From Leptospira bouyouniensis (GTDB lineage: Bacteria; Spirochaetota; Leptospiria; Leptospirales; Leptospiraceae): a stretch of DNA of 64,000 nucleotides. The stretch covers positions 660,081-724,080 of the forward strand of contig NZ_RQFT01000012.1 in NCBI RefSeq assembly GCF_004769525.1, written 5' to 3'. Made by a program: the position numbers and the translations under genes. The notes beneath the pieces were generated by a model that was not told where the DNA came from, did not search any database, and worked only from the letters and a program-made list of their open reading frames with translations. Positions 48,901 through 56,881 of this stretch are shown here, piece by piece; within the stretch, counting starts at the first letter, position 1; each line of letters opens with the position of its first letter.

Positions 48901-50038
48901 TGGAATTCAAAAACAGATTCCTCGTTACGGAACAGCGTTATTTGTTGTTTTATTCTCTTTTACTACAACGGCGGGATGTTTTCCATTGTTACTGGGTAGT
49001 GCAGAAGGTGAATCAGGAACACCGATTTGGTTGTTAGGACTTGGAAATATACCTAGTGATACGCAGTCAGTGGGTGATGAGCCTCCTGGGCAAGGTGGCG
49101 GAGGTGGGGGTTCTTCAACGGGTAATGCAAGAGTTTCTGGGATGTATTTTTTCCACCCAGACCATTTGGGAAGTATTACGATGATAACCGACGGGAACGG
49201 AAACGTTTTAGTAGGTGGGGAAAGGGGCGGTAAGAGCCATATTACTTACAAACCATATGGTGAAATTCTTAGAACCGATTCATATGGTCCAGACATTACT
49301 AAATTCAAATATACGGGACAAGAAGAAGATCAGGAAAGTGGTTTGTACTATTACAAGGCAAGGTATTATGATCCAGCTTTGGGTAGGTTTGCGAGTAACG
49401 ATGGTTTAGTATTTCCTGATAAAGAACAAGGTATGAACCGAATGATGTATGTGGAAGGAAATCCGATAATATGGGCTGATAATAGTGGAAATAGGATTAG
49501 TCAATCAACAATTTTTGGATTACTTGGTTATATGTTGGCTTCTGCAGATAAAAAATTGGAAGGCTTATTGATTGGATTTTACTTTGGAAAAAAGAAAGAT
49601 CTAGCAAGACATAATAATGACTTAGATAGGAACCTTAGAGGTCTTCTTGGAAATTCAGGATTTAGATTTGAACAGTTAAAACGGAGTGATTTAGGGAAAT
49701 CATTAAATCAAATGTATAAAGACACAGTTCACGGAGACATTGGTAATTGGCTTACAGATAATTACACAAAATTAAGAACGATTCCTAAAAGAAAAAGACT
49801 TACTCGCTCAGATATGAATGACAGAGAGAAGAAAAATGCACAAGAAAGTGTTTTTAATTGGCTAGTAATACGAGCTATTTTGAATACTTGTCGTGTAGCG
49901 AACTGTAATTTTTCAGGATGGCAACCACAGACACCTGAAAGTGGTACTTGTAACTCAGTTGGAATTTGTACTGATGGAAATGGTAATAATTGTACTCAAA
50001 GTTTGTATAATCAGAATACTAATACGTGCGGTAAATAA
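42977..50038 (+). CDS. SpvB / FG-GAP / RHS-repeat protein, polymorphic-toxin-like
   Basis: A 2353-residue protein. A signal-anchor-like helix lies at about 15-35 (ATG 43013 is a possible alternative start). An SpvB-like domain opens at about 38 (FNFPLEVPDGTGDLTPELSI). Seven Ca-binding FG-GAP/VCBS loops of DxDxDG type begin at about 462, 514, 572, 633, 806, 889 and 939. YD/RHS repeats run from about 1230 to 1880. Two hydrophobic stretches interrupt the RHS shell, near 1931-1950 and 1988-2008; the second contains TTTAGC. The RHS core closes with YYYKARYYDPALGRFASNDG (about 2125), and about 180 variable, Cys-rich residues follow as the candidate effector. No known toxin motif is seen in it. Confidence 0.88.
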   Translation: MTRIIPIKCIQVMRQNIIKIVLVLVSIFSFLSFLGGQRLPLQMPEVNADQFGNASFNFPLEVPDGTGDLTPELSISYSSSGGNGLLGKGYELSGIPYIKRDISYGINYNSNDSYYSSEYGQLVDSNANKSVYYTKEESFVSFFPQGDSGRGPTEFIAYDKDGNRYSYGGSGAQLIHPNGAVRTWALREKREPHGETINYEWEVRKGELYLSRISYAGGVREVRFEYTTREDIETDYSEKTLTTRDWLISRIRFYSDNSHVHSYEFSYSNDAKSKDSLLTKIQFEKDNFFSLSTHLPLEFIYTPSHEGIGSKLNTSPSQVSNGYGSEIDLEDRGLLLLKNIIYAVFTMKASQPPKSKTALNKLQNKITPPGIAKTGGGTGDGFDFNALKVDQNLYNPDVEMVGRYPIGNQNRQTCDIGVLACLCTAFPGCPDFAFSMCGEYLYFSADGCNNGVISPNRMVLPTDIDGDGISEFSRFLGRMDGNQIYVKTDDQKNGRTVTSPTYPIKYNTYIDVADMDGDGKTDVIYEHNAMLYVSYSNGNGLESAVAFPHVKLQPTSQNYRLTQNYNPLDYAVDINRDGRTDFIHLYPDKMAIYISTGRGFQAEKVIWYGGNRSLVQETLDTNPFIAHRMNQFSDIDGDGIPEHIQVLNVNPPPEQAMLLAVKERHKQEQANAQAEVSYFKNEMLSLVNGAYGDFFHVRYIEGSIYADWRWLYWELLGRPGTATASEIENLTKAIDQQFFEVRYRELLERQANELDIEVNRIRNVNLDYSQYQIIITKINLNQNTMIQTAQNMPRYSVGYNGKNWLVDINKDGLPDYVSVTNANSHFNPYDRWTENPYNFSSQVHVIFNTGDGFDFGNIITSSLPTVIKPDRFAEKNDPNISVVSSFDFTDLDEDGNLDFIVKEFNTLAYHVYSGNGNGGFSRTSDFSVESSEIASARFEDRNEDGIPDFYYQYGKNLITRQISSSSPSATGGMLSKIINNVNGAETKVEYAWKKNIPGAVQKGTGSYLTSLPNGSPQLLVSSISTKAGLGYAEYKSEYSYSNSRFKPGDLETSQNLGFETITERNLINGDLKSRNISTYIQSGTSAGLLSNSESYTANNSLMERNAYAYSIYNPHTGTRLRIPNLTTKEVYENGQLKDQITNSISYDQAFAYSQSVAVEDFNGRITRLEMSYSNNSAMNILALPIESKKTVNGSLVEHKKWTFNGADLSSEGKLVSSSQWYSIYYSYDAIGNVSSSTDSLGRTLTYEYGDITRSKPTVTRNALGQTSKKTYDSKLNVETINEDANGNVVTFEYDEYGRKIASFFNGEKQESNEYSFDGSQFITKQTTHTEEGEVWTRETSDLLGKIVKKESLVVDGIVSTVDTKYDDMGREIQKSNSYFTGESPRWSYTYYYTQAEDSLERPKETITATSEVSRIVYGLRTTTVTTTNQSEVIRTETQVLDNWGRLITKTVQGETLEYQYDNADRKVQISDPGNGITEINYDIGGRKTRYTDSNSGTISYTYNVAGDLLTQTDARGIVVRNEVDGMGRITKVIPGNETPTIYEYDSGNSIASAHLIGKLTKVTDSSGVTELAYDRKGNAIGEKRTIDDLQVLFQRSYDDFGRVKTVTYPDGTLVRNHYTGTGQLAFLTMDSHDGNSLNHTVVSYEGPKIADDKYYIERKTGNGIVTKIGYDPLRMRPQSLVTYLKDSSVEQSIKYDYDKRGNISAITDLMNESRNQSFEYDHLNRVKKAIGKYGEENYNYHRNGNLLNKGAFTYSYDNGNHIHAVTRVNSPNTGIVGYTYDAMGNMIGRNGDTLVYNAQNKLQRIETIGGDKFEYTYDHSGMRIKKSLQNSNTMTYSFGNYYEIHRSPGAQEKHTLYVIGAEGDMVAQYSRGDVILLNQMASNEWLVNPFCKDVNIDCNTYWKNRVGFALVSFLEDTNIYIDGKIKEGHRALPWVVILILLFWVVYKTKDQTEEINTENQTIDLFGISILPELTNGIQKQIPRYGTALFVVLFSFTTTAGCFPLLLGSAEGESGTPIWLLGLGNIPSDTQSVGDEPPGQGGGGGGSSTGNARVSGMYFFHPDHLGSITMITDGNGNVLVGGERGGKSHITYKPYGEILRTDSYGPDITKFKYTGQEEDQESGLYYYKARYYDPALGRFASNDGLVFPDKEQGMNRMMYVEGNPIIWADNSGNRISQSTIFGLLGYMLASADKKLEGLLIGFYFGKKKDLARHNNDLDRNLRGLLGNSGFRFEQLKRSDLGKSLNQMYKDTVHGDIGNWLTDNYTKLRTIPKRKRLTRSDMNDREKKNAQESVFNWLVIRAILNTCRVANCNFSGWQPQTPESGTCNSVGICTDGNGNNCTQSLYNQNTNTCGK

Positions 50039-50503
50039 ATGAAAAACATATATTTTTTCTCATTCTTAATTCTTTTGTATTCTAATTGTGCTGATTTAAA
50101 ATCGGCAAAGGAATTAAAAGAAGAAAATAATAAGCTCAATAACTCAACCACATTACTTTTGCTAGCTAATCAGATATTACTAGACTATAATGCGGGTATG
50201 CCTATTAATAATATGCAGTTTAGGTTTTCTACAATTGATAAACAAAATGTAGTGCTCAGTTTAAGTGAGTACTGCATAAATGTTTATACAATAGTTGGAT
50301 TAGACCCCAGTAAAATTGTTACTGAATGGCAATCATTAACTAAATATCCAAGTAAATGCAATATAAATCAGTCAGTTGATTTTAAATGCTTTTCTTCAAA
50401 AAATATATATATAAATGAGTATATACTACCTGCTTCTTTGGGGTTTACCAATGCGGAAAATATATGCAATAGCGAAGCAAAAGGAACGATCCTTGTTTAC
50501 TAG
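50039..50503 (+). CDS. Small lipoprotein, candidate immunity protein of the RHS effector
   Basis: A 154-residue protein with a lipoprotein signal (FFSFLILLYSNC). A coiled-coil-like stretch (KSAKELKEENNKLNN) is followed by a globular region with five further cysteines. The ATG begins directly after the RHS stop codon, so the two are certainly co-transcribed. In polymorphic toxin systems the gene right behind the effector encodes its immunity protein, and lipid-anchored immunity proteins protect against periplasmic or envelope-acting effectors. This assignment is positional only; no domain is recognised. Confidence 0.6.
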   Translation: MKNIYFFSFLILLYSNCADLKSAKELKEENNKLNNSTTLLLLANQILLDYNAGMPINNMQFRFSTIDKQNVVLSLSEYCINVYTIVGLDPSKIVTEWQSLTKYPSKCNINQSVDFKCFSSKNIYINEYILPASLGFTNAENICNSEAKGTILVY

Positions 50504-50586
50504 GATTTAAGTAATAGATGTAATTTTGGAGTTCCTAACAGATTATATACTCGACAATAGGCAACAAAAGAGAATAAGGAGTTGCC

Positions 50587-50865
50587 ATGAAGCGGAGAAA
50601 ACAATAAACGCTTGAGTTTAAAAGAGAAACTGTTCAATACCTAATATCGAGTGGAAAATCACAGAATTTGGTATGCCAAGAATTAGGACTTCCAAATGGA
50701 ATATTAGGGCGATGGAAGAAGGAGCTGGATCAAGAGGGAAACGAGAACGAATCTCTACAAGACGTTCGAGACAAAAGAATTCAAGAACTTGAACGAGAAG
50801 TTCAAAATCTCAAACAGCAGAGGGATAATCTAAAAAAGGCAATGGGCATCACTTTAAGTCATTAG
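50587..50865 (+). pseudogene. IS3-family orfA (HTH protein), broken
   Basis: The frame starts MKRRKQ, stops at codon 7 (50605-50607), and continues in frame with TLEFKRETVQYL, LVCQELGLPNGILGRWKKEL and the leucine-zipper-like VRDKRIQELEREVQNLKQQ. This is the OrfA of IS3 elements, which binds the ends through its HTH. The early stop makes it a pseudogene. Confidence 0.8.
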
Positions 50866-51746
50866 AAGAAAAATATCTTTTTATGGAAGAGCATAGGAAA
50901 TCATCAGGATTTTCTATCAAAGTGATGTCCGAGGTTTTAGAAATTACACATAAGGGTTTTTATCCTTAGTTGAAAAAAAGGAAGAGTATTCGAAAACAAA
51001 AAAGATTCGAGATATTAACCTAAATTAAAGGATTCCACAAATGAGAAATGCTTTCCTATGGAAGCCCAAGAGTTCGGAAAGAATTAAAATCAAGGGGAAT
51101 CAAGGTAAGTTTGCCTACTGTGGCAAAAATTATGCGAGAAAATGGTATAAAAGCCATTACGGTGCAAAAATTTAAGCCTCCAGCGACGACAGGTTCTAAT
51201 CATAACGAAACAATCAGCCCAAACCTACTTGATCAGAATTTTAACATCAAAACACAAAACACAGTTTTTGTGACTGGCATAACTTATATCCCTTATGTGT
51301 TTCTATTTTTATATTTATGCGATTTCAAAGACTTATACACCAAGAAAATTGTAGGCAGGGCGGTTGACACACATATAAAAACAACATTAGTTATGAGAGC
51401 ATTTGAGAATGCAGTTAATAATCAAAAACCAAATAAAGGACTCATCATCCACGCTGACAGAGGAAGCCAGTATGCAAGTAAAGAATTTCGTGAAGAATTA
51501 AGTTCTAAAGGCTTTATACAGAGCATGAGTAGAAAAGGAAATTTTTAGGACAATGCTCCAGCTGAATCATTCTTTGCTACATTAAAAAGAAAGTTTACAG
51601 ATCATAAAAGATTTCATTCTTTGTAACATGTTCGGTCTTCTCTATTTGAGTATATCGAAGTTTTTTTCAACAGAAAGCGTTTGCATTCCAAAATCGGATA
51701 CAAATCACCCGTTACATTTGAAAATGAATTTTATGCCTATGCGTGA
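50866..51746 (+). pseudogene. IS3-family orfB (rve/DDE transposase), broken
   Basis: The orfB frame has at least five in-frame stops (after KGFYP, EILT, GFHK, SRKGNF and RFHSL). Recognisable blocks remain: SYGSPRVRKELKSRGIKVS, FVTGITYIPY, HADRGSQYASKEF, DNAPAESFFATLKRKF and [18 protein letters not shown]. The first catalytic Asp, in the motif normally VTDITYI, is changed to Gly. The second Asp (HADRGSQY) and the Glu (AESFFATLK) survive. The element cannot move by itself. Confidence 0.85.
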
Positions 51747-51770
51747 GTATATTTTTGTTTAGGAACTCCA

Positions 51771-52108
51771 TTTTTCATAAGAGTAAACAAATAATTAGAT
51801 TTATCCGATTTCCATAAAATTAGTTTAAATTCATTTGTTTCGGTGCAATAGACTTTAATCACTTCAATACTATAGAAGAGATTAGATTATTTTCTAAAAA
51901 AGTTTAATTTCTACTTAAGATTAAGTAATATAGGACTTAAAGAAGAGTTTGTCTGCAGAATCTTTCGCAATGTATAATGCTCTTGAATACGAAAAGCTAT
52001 TGGCATTCAGATTTCATTTTACTTAATTCAAGATATTTTTTGATAACCAATTGAGAATTCGCAATATGTCTTAATATTTTGATGACGAGAAAATGAGAAG
52101 ATTCTCCA
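51771..52108. other. Non-coding gap between two dead insertion sequences
   Basis: About 340 bp of AT-rich sequence between the IS3 right end and the leftward IS481-type pseudogene. I see no open frame with a start signal, no terminator and no repeat. Confidence 0.4.
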
Positions 52109-53104
52109 TCAGGGAAGTATTCCGATTACACGGGTTCGGCAAGGAATATATTTGATATTTCTCTCTAAAGGGTTGTTTGTTCTGTACAGATACAGTGTTC
52201 GCCGTACACAATCCTCTAATTTAATTAAATTATTGATTTCTTCCATTTTCAATTCTTGGATTCCTTTAAGGAAAACTTGATAAGGAGATTCTCTATTCAT
52301 ATTTCTTCCTAGGTGTGATCTTTCATTGTTTTTAAACTTAAGATAAAAATGGAAACTTTTTCCCATTTTTTCTACTGTTTCATAAAAGTTTGTTCTCCCA
52401 GCGAACCTTAAGTGTTCGTCGAGCAATGTTCGATGAAGTGTTTCCACATATCCATTGCTTTGTGGTCATCTCACTTTTGTTATTCTATGTTCGATGTCTT
52501 CTAGTTGAAGGAATATTTCAAACGGATGTTGGTCGGCTCTCCCACAGTATTCTCGTTCGTTTTATGTTAGAATTGTTTTGATTGGAATGTTATGTTCTTC
52601 GATGAAAGGAATAACTTCATTGTTTAAAGTTTGGATAGCATTGATTGGAATTTTCGATGTATTAAGACCTCTCCACGCATATTTTGAATGACAAACAATA
52701 ACTGGTTGAAAATAGACTGTCCCTATTCTTTCCAAGGTTCCCACCATAAATGTATCCATAGCGAAAAAATCCCTTGTAAAATCAGCTAGAATGTGCCTAT
52801 CTCGGTATTCGGGAATAAATTTGCCAAATAGCTTTATTTTATTTTCATTCAATTCTATTCGATGCTCTTGGAGATGTTGATTAATTCTTAAAAGTCATTG
52901 GTGTTTTGTAAGAAGCTTAGTTCTTGTAAAGAATTCAAGTAATCCAACTGGATTTACTCTGCGACCTTTCAAATTCAATTGTTGGGCTAAAATTAAGGAA
53001 CCATGAGTTGGATTGATGAGGCAAAAATCCAGAATAACTTTATCGAGTTTTTTGGACAATCTGTTTGGATTAAGGTAGTATGCTCCAGAAACTCTGTCCA
53101 TCAA
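52109..53104 (-). pseudogene. IS481-family transposase, broken
   Basis: Three consecutive leftward fragments together read as one IS481-type transposase. The N-terminal part has INPTHGSLILAQQLNLKGRR, the middle part FFAMDTFMVGTLERIG (first catalytic Asp in AMDTFMVG), then REYCGRADQHPFEIFLQLED, and the end PQSNGYVETLHRTLLDEHLRF with the catalytic Glu. Stops or frameshifts fall after TKHQ, after IKTILT, where the second catalytic Asp of the usual TDNGREY is lost, and before PQSNG. The ends of the element were not found. Confidence 0.85.
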
Positions 53105-53182
53105 TCCTTTTTAAGCAAAGGGTTGGTAGTTTCTTCTGATCTACTACTAGGACAATAAAGTGATTATTTTCTAAAATGGACA

Positions 53183-53428
53183 TCAAACATCTATAATATC
53201 TTTTGGTTGGACTTTAAGATGTTTTGCAATTTTATATACTGATTTCATGGTTAAATTAGCCCTTCCAGCCTCAATTTCCTGTAAAGTCCTAACAGGAACT
53301 GGATAATCTCCAGAATCTAAATCTTCCTGATTAAAACCTTTTTGTAGCCTAAGTTTTCGAATATTACTTCCAATTTTTATCAAAAAATCTTCAAACTTCA
53401 CCACATTATATTGCGTCTTGATTGACAT
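53183..53428 (-). CDS. XRE-family transcriptional regulator
   Basis: An 81-residue single-domain cHTH protein: IGSNIRKLRLQKGFNQEDL forms helices 1-2, VRTLQEIEAGRANLTMKSVYKIAKHL the recognition and following helices. It resembles small repressors and restriction-modification control proteins, but no restriction-modification genes are near. Its start codon lies within a 16-bp inverted repeat, so autorepression is very likely. The divergent zinc-ribbon/DUF2085 operon starts 77 bp away and may share this control. Confidence 0.85.
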   Translation of the reverse strand: MSIKTQYNVVKFEDFLIKIGSNIRKLRLQKGFNQEDLDSGDYPVPVRTLQEIEAGRANLTMKSVYKIAKHLKVQPKDIIDV

Positions 53429-53451
53429 TAAGTGAACGCAGTATAATGTGG
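53401..53451. promoter_or_regulatory. Inverted-repeat operator spanning the XRE start codon
   Basis: CCACATTATATTGCGT (53401-53416) and ACGCAGTATAATGTGG (53436-53451) are reverse complements at 15 of 16 positions with 19 nt between them. The left arm lies inside the XRE coding region, the right arm upstream. On the plus strand TTGACA (53422-53427) and TATAAT (53442-53447) lie within it, 14 bp apart, so one bound dimer pair could block both directions. Confidence 0.65.
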
Positions 53452-53504
53452 GTTAGGCAAATTTTTTGGAAATCTGTCAATTTTGAACAGTAAAAAGGTA
53501 ACTA

Positions 53505-53858
53505 ATGAGTAATCCTTCATGCCCAAGTTGTGGGACAGAATTAAAATTCTTAAATACATCATTAATTAAATTTGATGGTTTTAAAGTGTGCGTTAATTGT
53601 TTTCAAAGAGCAACTTTGGAAAAATTGACTACACTTGAACAGCTAAAGTCAATACCAGCTAAAGTTCAGAATAGTTCGGACTCAATTAGTTTCTCAAAGC
53701 CAGAATCAAGAACTCCTGAAACAATAATAGTAAAAAGTGAAACGAAAGGATTTGGTTTTGTAAAGGCTTGTATCGGCTTCTTCCTTGCTGGACCTTTCGG
53801 ATTGTTATGTGGATTTTGCGGAAGTGGAAAAACCAAAACAACGGTTATTAGGAAATAA
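53505..53858 (+). CDS. Zinc-ribbon protein with C-terminal hydrophobic segment
   Basis: A 117-residue protein. The N-terminus has two CxxC knuckles, CPSCGTEL and CVNCFQRA, forming a zinc ribbon. A polar linker follows and the C-terminus has one glycine-rich hydrophobic stretch (ACIGFFLAGPFGLLCGFCG). AAGG lies before the ATG. It overlaps the next gene at TAATG, so the pair is co-translated. No specific function is recognised. Confidence 0.65.
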   Translation: MSNPSCPSCGTELKFLNTSLIKFDGFKVCVNCFQRATLEKLTTLEQLKSIPAKVQNSSDSISFSKPESRTPETIIVKSETKGFGFVKACIGFFLAGPFGLLCGFCGSGKTKTTVIRK

Positions 53859-54220
53859 TGCTAAGGAATTTAATCGATATTACTAGGATATCCTTGGCAG
53901 AGATGCCATTTATGTGCCATCAGTTGCCTGAGAGAAGTTTCTACTATAAAGGTTCGCAATTCCCTATATGTGCAAGATGCACTGGAGTAATTATAGGGCA
54001 GCTACTTGCTATTATAAGTATAGTTAGTCTGCCAATAAGGTTCGGGTTAATTACTTACATATCGTTTATGCTTCCTGCTTCAGTCGATTGGTTATTTCAG
54101 GAATTTATTAAAATCAAATCGAATAATCTTCGTAGAATTGTAACTGGATCATTGTTAGGCTTTGGATATGTAGTGTCTTGTTTTCACTTGATTTCTTTCG
54201 TATTAAATTATTTAAAATAG
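53858..54220 (+). CDS. DUF2085 family membrane protein
   Basis: A 120-residue membrane protein with the DUF2085 signature MCHQLPERSFYYKGSQFPIC followed by ARCTGVIIGQ, including Cys-His and CxxC positions that could bind a metal. Three hydrophobic helices follow. The family is widespread and uncharacterised. Translation is coupled to the zinc-ribbon gene (TAATG), and the next lipoprotein gene starts 12 bp later with a GGAG site, so all three may be one operon. Confidence 0.8.
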   Translation: MLRNLIDITRISLAEMPFMCHQLPERSFYYKGSQFPICARCTGVIIGQLLAIISIVSLPIRFGLITYISFMLPASVDWLFQEFIKIKSNNLRRIVTGSLLGFGYVVSCFHLISFVLNYLK

Positions 54221-54232
54221 GAGAATTTTTAT

Positions 54233-55423
54233 ATGAATAATAGAAAGGTTTTTGCTTTCCTTTTCTCTTTTGCTTTTATCTTTTCAAACTGCGCAACTAA
54301 TATTGAGAAAATAAAAACATCAAATCATAAGATTTCAACATTTATTGGAAAACCAATATATATAATCTCAACTTCAGTTAGTAAGAAATATTATCAAATT
54401 TTACTAAATCCTGACGGAAATTTAAAAACAGATATTCCCTCTTTATCGCATTGTTCGCAATGGGATGTTAGAGAAGGAAGGTGGGATTACAGATTAGAAA
54501 TAGTTTGCTCTGATGGAGAATATGGATGGGATTTTGATCTATCTGTTAAATATGATAAAAAATTAAAGAATACTCATCTTCCGCATATAATAGAACGATT
54601 TGTTTATACAGGTGATTTTGAATTGTATCATCTGAATCTTAGAGGTTCTGAATACTTCTCGTATGGAGTGTCTAGAAATCCTGAAATAATTCGTTTACTT
54701 GAGAAAGAGAAACTAACCACCAATAATGATAATATATTTTTTGTTATGGGTGATGAGAATTTGAATAATTATAAAAAAGCTATCGAAGTTTATGATTCAC
54801 TTTTTTTAGAGAATGAGCAGAGGTTAGTAAAAGGTTATCCGTCGGAAAAAATCATCGATTTACGGAATTATCAAAACAAATTAAATTTTCTATTGGTTCA
54901 CCAAAATGAAATAGAAAATCCCGAATTCTTTTTTACTTTAACATCTAAATATTTAGAGTTAAAACTATCAGAGTATGAGAAAGAAATAAAAGAGAATGCA
55001 AATCTTAAATCAAAAAAATACTTAATATTTGAGACTGATTTCAAAAAGAATCCTTATGATATGAAAAATAGAGGATTTTTATTGAATATTGAAGATGAAT
55101 ATTCAGATGGGTTTAAACGTTTTTATTCTCCTCCCATTTTTGTAAGCATGGATATTGAAAAATATGAAGAATTGAAGTATAATAAGGTAGTTTGTATAGC
55201 GGAATATGAGGTATTTACAAAGTCGGAGACTGCATATTTATCCGCAAAATACAATGGAATATTAAATAAAGATAATTTTGAAAAATATAAAATTAATTAC
55301 AGTGAAGGACTTCCTTACATAAAAGAACAAGTTATTAAGTTCAAACAAATTAAATTGAAAGTTTTGAATTATAGAATTTTTAATCGGGAGGAAGAGACGG
55401 GTATCTCATATTGGAAGCACTAG
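54233..55423 (+). CDS. Putative lipoprotein of unknown function
   Basis: A 396-residue protein with signal FAFLFSFAFIFSNC and a Cys near residue 20. The next 120 residues are beta-rich with several Trp (QWDVREGRWDYRLEIVCSDG). A helical middle part (ENEQRLVKGYPSEKIIDLRN) and a second beta-rich end follow. No domain recognised. GGAG lies before the ATG, 12 bp behind the DUF2085 gene. Confidence 0.65.
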   Translation: MNNRKVFAFLFSFAFIFSNCATNIEKIKTSNHKISTFIGKPIYIISTSVSKKYYQILLNPDGNLKTDIPSLSHCSQWDVREGRWDYRLEIVCSDGEYGWDFDLSVKYDKKLKNTHLPHIIERFVYTGDFELYHLNLRGSEYFSYGVSRNPEIIRLLEKEKLTTNNDNIFFVMGDENLNNYKKAIEVYDSLFLENEQRLVKGYPSEKIIDLRNYQNKLNFLLVHQNEIENPEFFFTLTSKYLELKLSEYEKEIKENANLKSKKYLIFETDFKKNPYDMKNRGFLLNIEDEYSDGFKRFYSPPIFVSMDIEKYEELKYNKVVCIAEYEVFTKSETAYLSAKYNGILNKDNFEKYKINYSEGLPYIKEQVIKFKQIKLKVLNYRIFNREEETGISYWKH

Positions 55424-55966
55424 TAATTAAATATTTCATGTAATTGTAAAGTAATATGTCAATGGTGTTAGGATTATTGATAAATAATTCAAAGGAATTA
55501 GCAAAGGATTTAAAAATTATTTGGACTAGCCCTTGCTCCTTTATTGCAAATGTTTTTTATAAATTTCGCAGTATGCACATTATTGATTCTTATAAATTCG
55601 CTTGAAAATGCTATCTGATATTATATTTTAAATTATTAGAATTTAAATCCTTATTATCCTCATTTTTTTTTACTTTAACTTCCCAACATCATTCAAGCTT
55701 CTTTAAATATATATCCTCTCTATTCATTTATTATCTGGAGCTTTCACTATTGATTTTTTAGTTAACCATTTTTAGCTATAGGTTTAACGAAGGCTTTTCT
55801 TTTCTTAATTTAGACTATTTTTCTCCGTTTTGTATCCTCCCTTCGGAATTTAATAGATAACTCCTTTGGCAAAAAAATTTAAGTTTTCTTCGAAAAATTT
55901 CCAATCATAGCCTTCGTTCCTTCAAAAGGAGTATATTTAGAGTAGAGGGGAAAAAGGAGCTAAAAT
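55424..55966. other. AT-rich intergenic stretch
   Basis: About 540 bp with no open frame worth calling on either strand and no recognised RNA. Its right end carries AAGGAG sites before the DUF5131 gene. It probably marks a junction between accessory segments. Confidence 0.4.
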
Positions 55967-56866
55967 ATGACAAGTATCGAGTGGACAAATGAGACGTGGA
56001 ACCCTATGCGAGGGTGCCAAAAGGTATCAGCTGGGTGTAAAAATTGCTACGCCGAAACGTTTGCAAATCGTTTCCGTGGAGTTAAAGGCAATGCTTACGA
56101 AATGGGTTTTATCCCGAGGGAAGTGCCCGAAATGCTTCTCAAACCTTTAAAATTTAAGAAACCATCTTTAGTATTCGTGAATTCAATGTCAGACTTGTTT
56201 CACGAGAGCTTTTCGGATGAATACATTTATAAAGTTTTCACCGTAATGCGAGAGGTAAATTGGCATATCTACCAAATACTCACCAAAAGACCTATTCGAA
56301 TGAAACAACTATTCGATTCTAAATTGAAGGAATTTTCTAGCCAAGATAACATCTGGATGGGGGTTACTGTTGAGAATTGTAAGGCATATAGAGAAAGAGT
56401 AAGTATCCTTCGGAATACAAATGTTAAGACTCGATTTCTTTCAATTGAGCCATTGTTGGAAGACTTAGGAGCTATTGATCTATCCAGGTTAGATTGGGTT
56501 ATCGTCGGTGGTGAAAGTGGTGCGAAGTGCCGTCCAATGGAGAAATCATGGGTTCAATCCATTTTAAAGCAGTGTGAAGAACAAAATGTTCCAATGCACT
56601 TCAAACAATGGGGGGGTGTTAGAAAGAAGAGGGCGGGAAGGATTCTCGATGGAAAAACTTATGATAATTTTCCCAAGTTCGAATTTAAGCCTATTCCTCC
56701 AAAATCAGAACTTAAGCAAATAAAAGTACAGCTCGAAAAGCTTTTCTTTGGTGATGCTATTACTAAGCTAAAGTTAGGTTCTTCGTTACGAATGGAGAAC
56801 CCGACAGGAAGTCTTGCAATTGGAAATGCGATTAACTCAAATCAAGAGCATGTTGCAGTTTCGTGA
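55967..56866 (+). CDS. DUF5131 / phage Gp37-Gp68 family (three-Cys-motif) protein
   Basis: A 299-residue protein. The N-terminal signature SIEWTNETWNPMRGCQKVSA leads into GCKNCYAE, giving C-x6-C-x2-C, a radical-SAM-like cluster arrangement. Other family blocks are FVNSMSDLFHE, QILTKRPIRM, WMGVTVEN, FLSIEPLL and VIVGGESGAKCRP, then FKQWGG. About 65 residues extend past the usual end (NFP). Family members occur in phages and plasmids and often adjoin a TcmP partner methyltransferase-like gene, which is absent here. Role unknown; a modification enzyme is inferred. A GGAG site precedes the ATG. Confidence 0.85.
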   Translation: MTSIEWTNETWNPMRGCQKVSAGCKNCYAETFANRFRGVKGNAYEMGFIPREVPEMLLKPLKFKKPSLVFVNSMSDLFHESFSDEYIYKVFTVMREVNWHIYQILTKRPIRMKQLFDSKLKEFSSQDNIWMGVTVENCKAYRERVSILRNTNVKTRFLSIEPLLEDLGAIDLSRLDWVIVGGESGAKCRPMEKSWVQSILKQCEEQNVPMHFKQWGGVRKKRAGRILDGKTYDNFPKFEFKPIPPKSELKQIKVQLEKLFFGDAITKLKLGSSLRMENPTGSLAIGNAINSNQEHVAVS

Positions 56867-56881
56867 CCTAAAGTTAGAGAA

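Larger units (their letters stand above)
50527..51770 (+). mobile_element. Degenerate IS3-family insertion sequence, both ends preserved
   Basis: About 1.24 kb. The 26-bp ends (50527-50552 and 51745-51770) are inverted repeats matching at 21 of 26 positions, beginning TGGAGTTCCTAA. A TTT triplet abuts each end and may be a 3-bp target duplication. Inside are remains of orfA and orfB of an IS3-type transposase. It inserted about 24 bp behind the candidate immunity gene. Confidence 0.8.
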
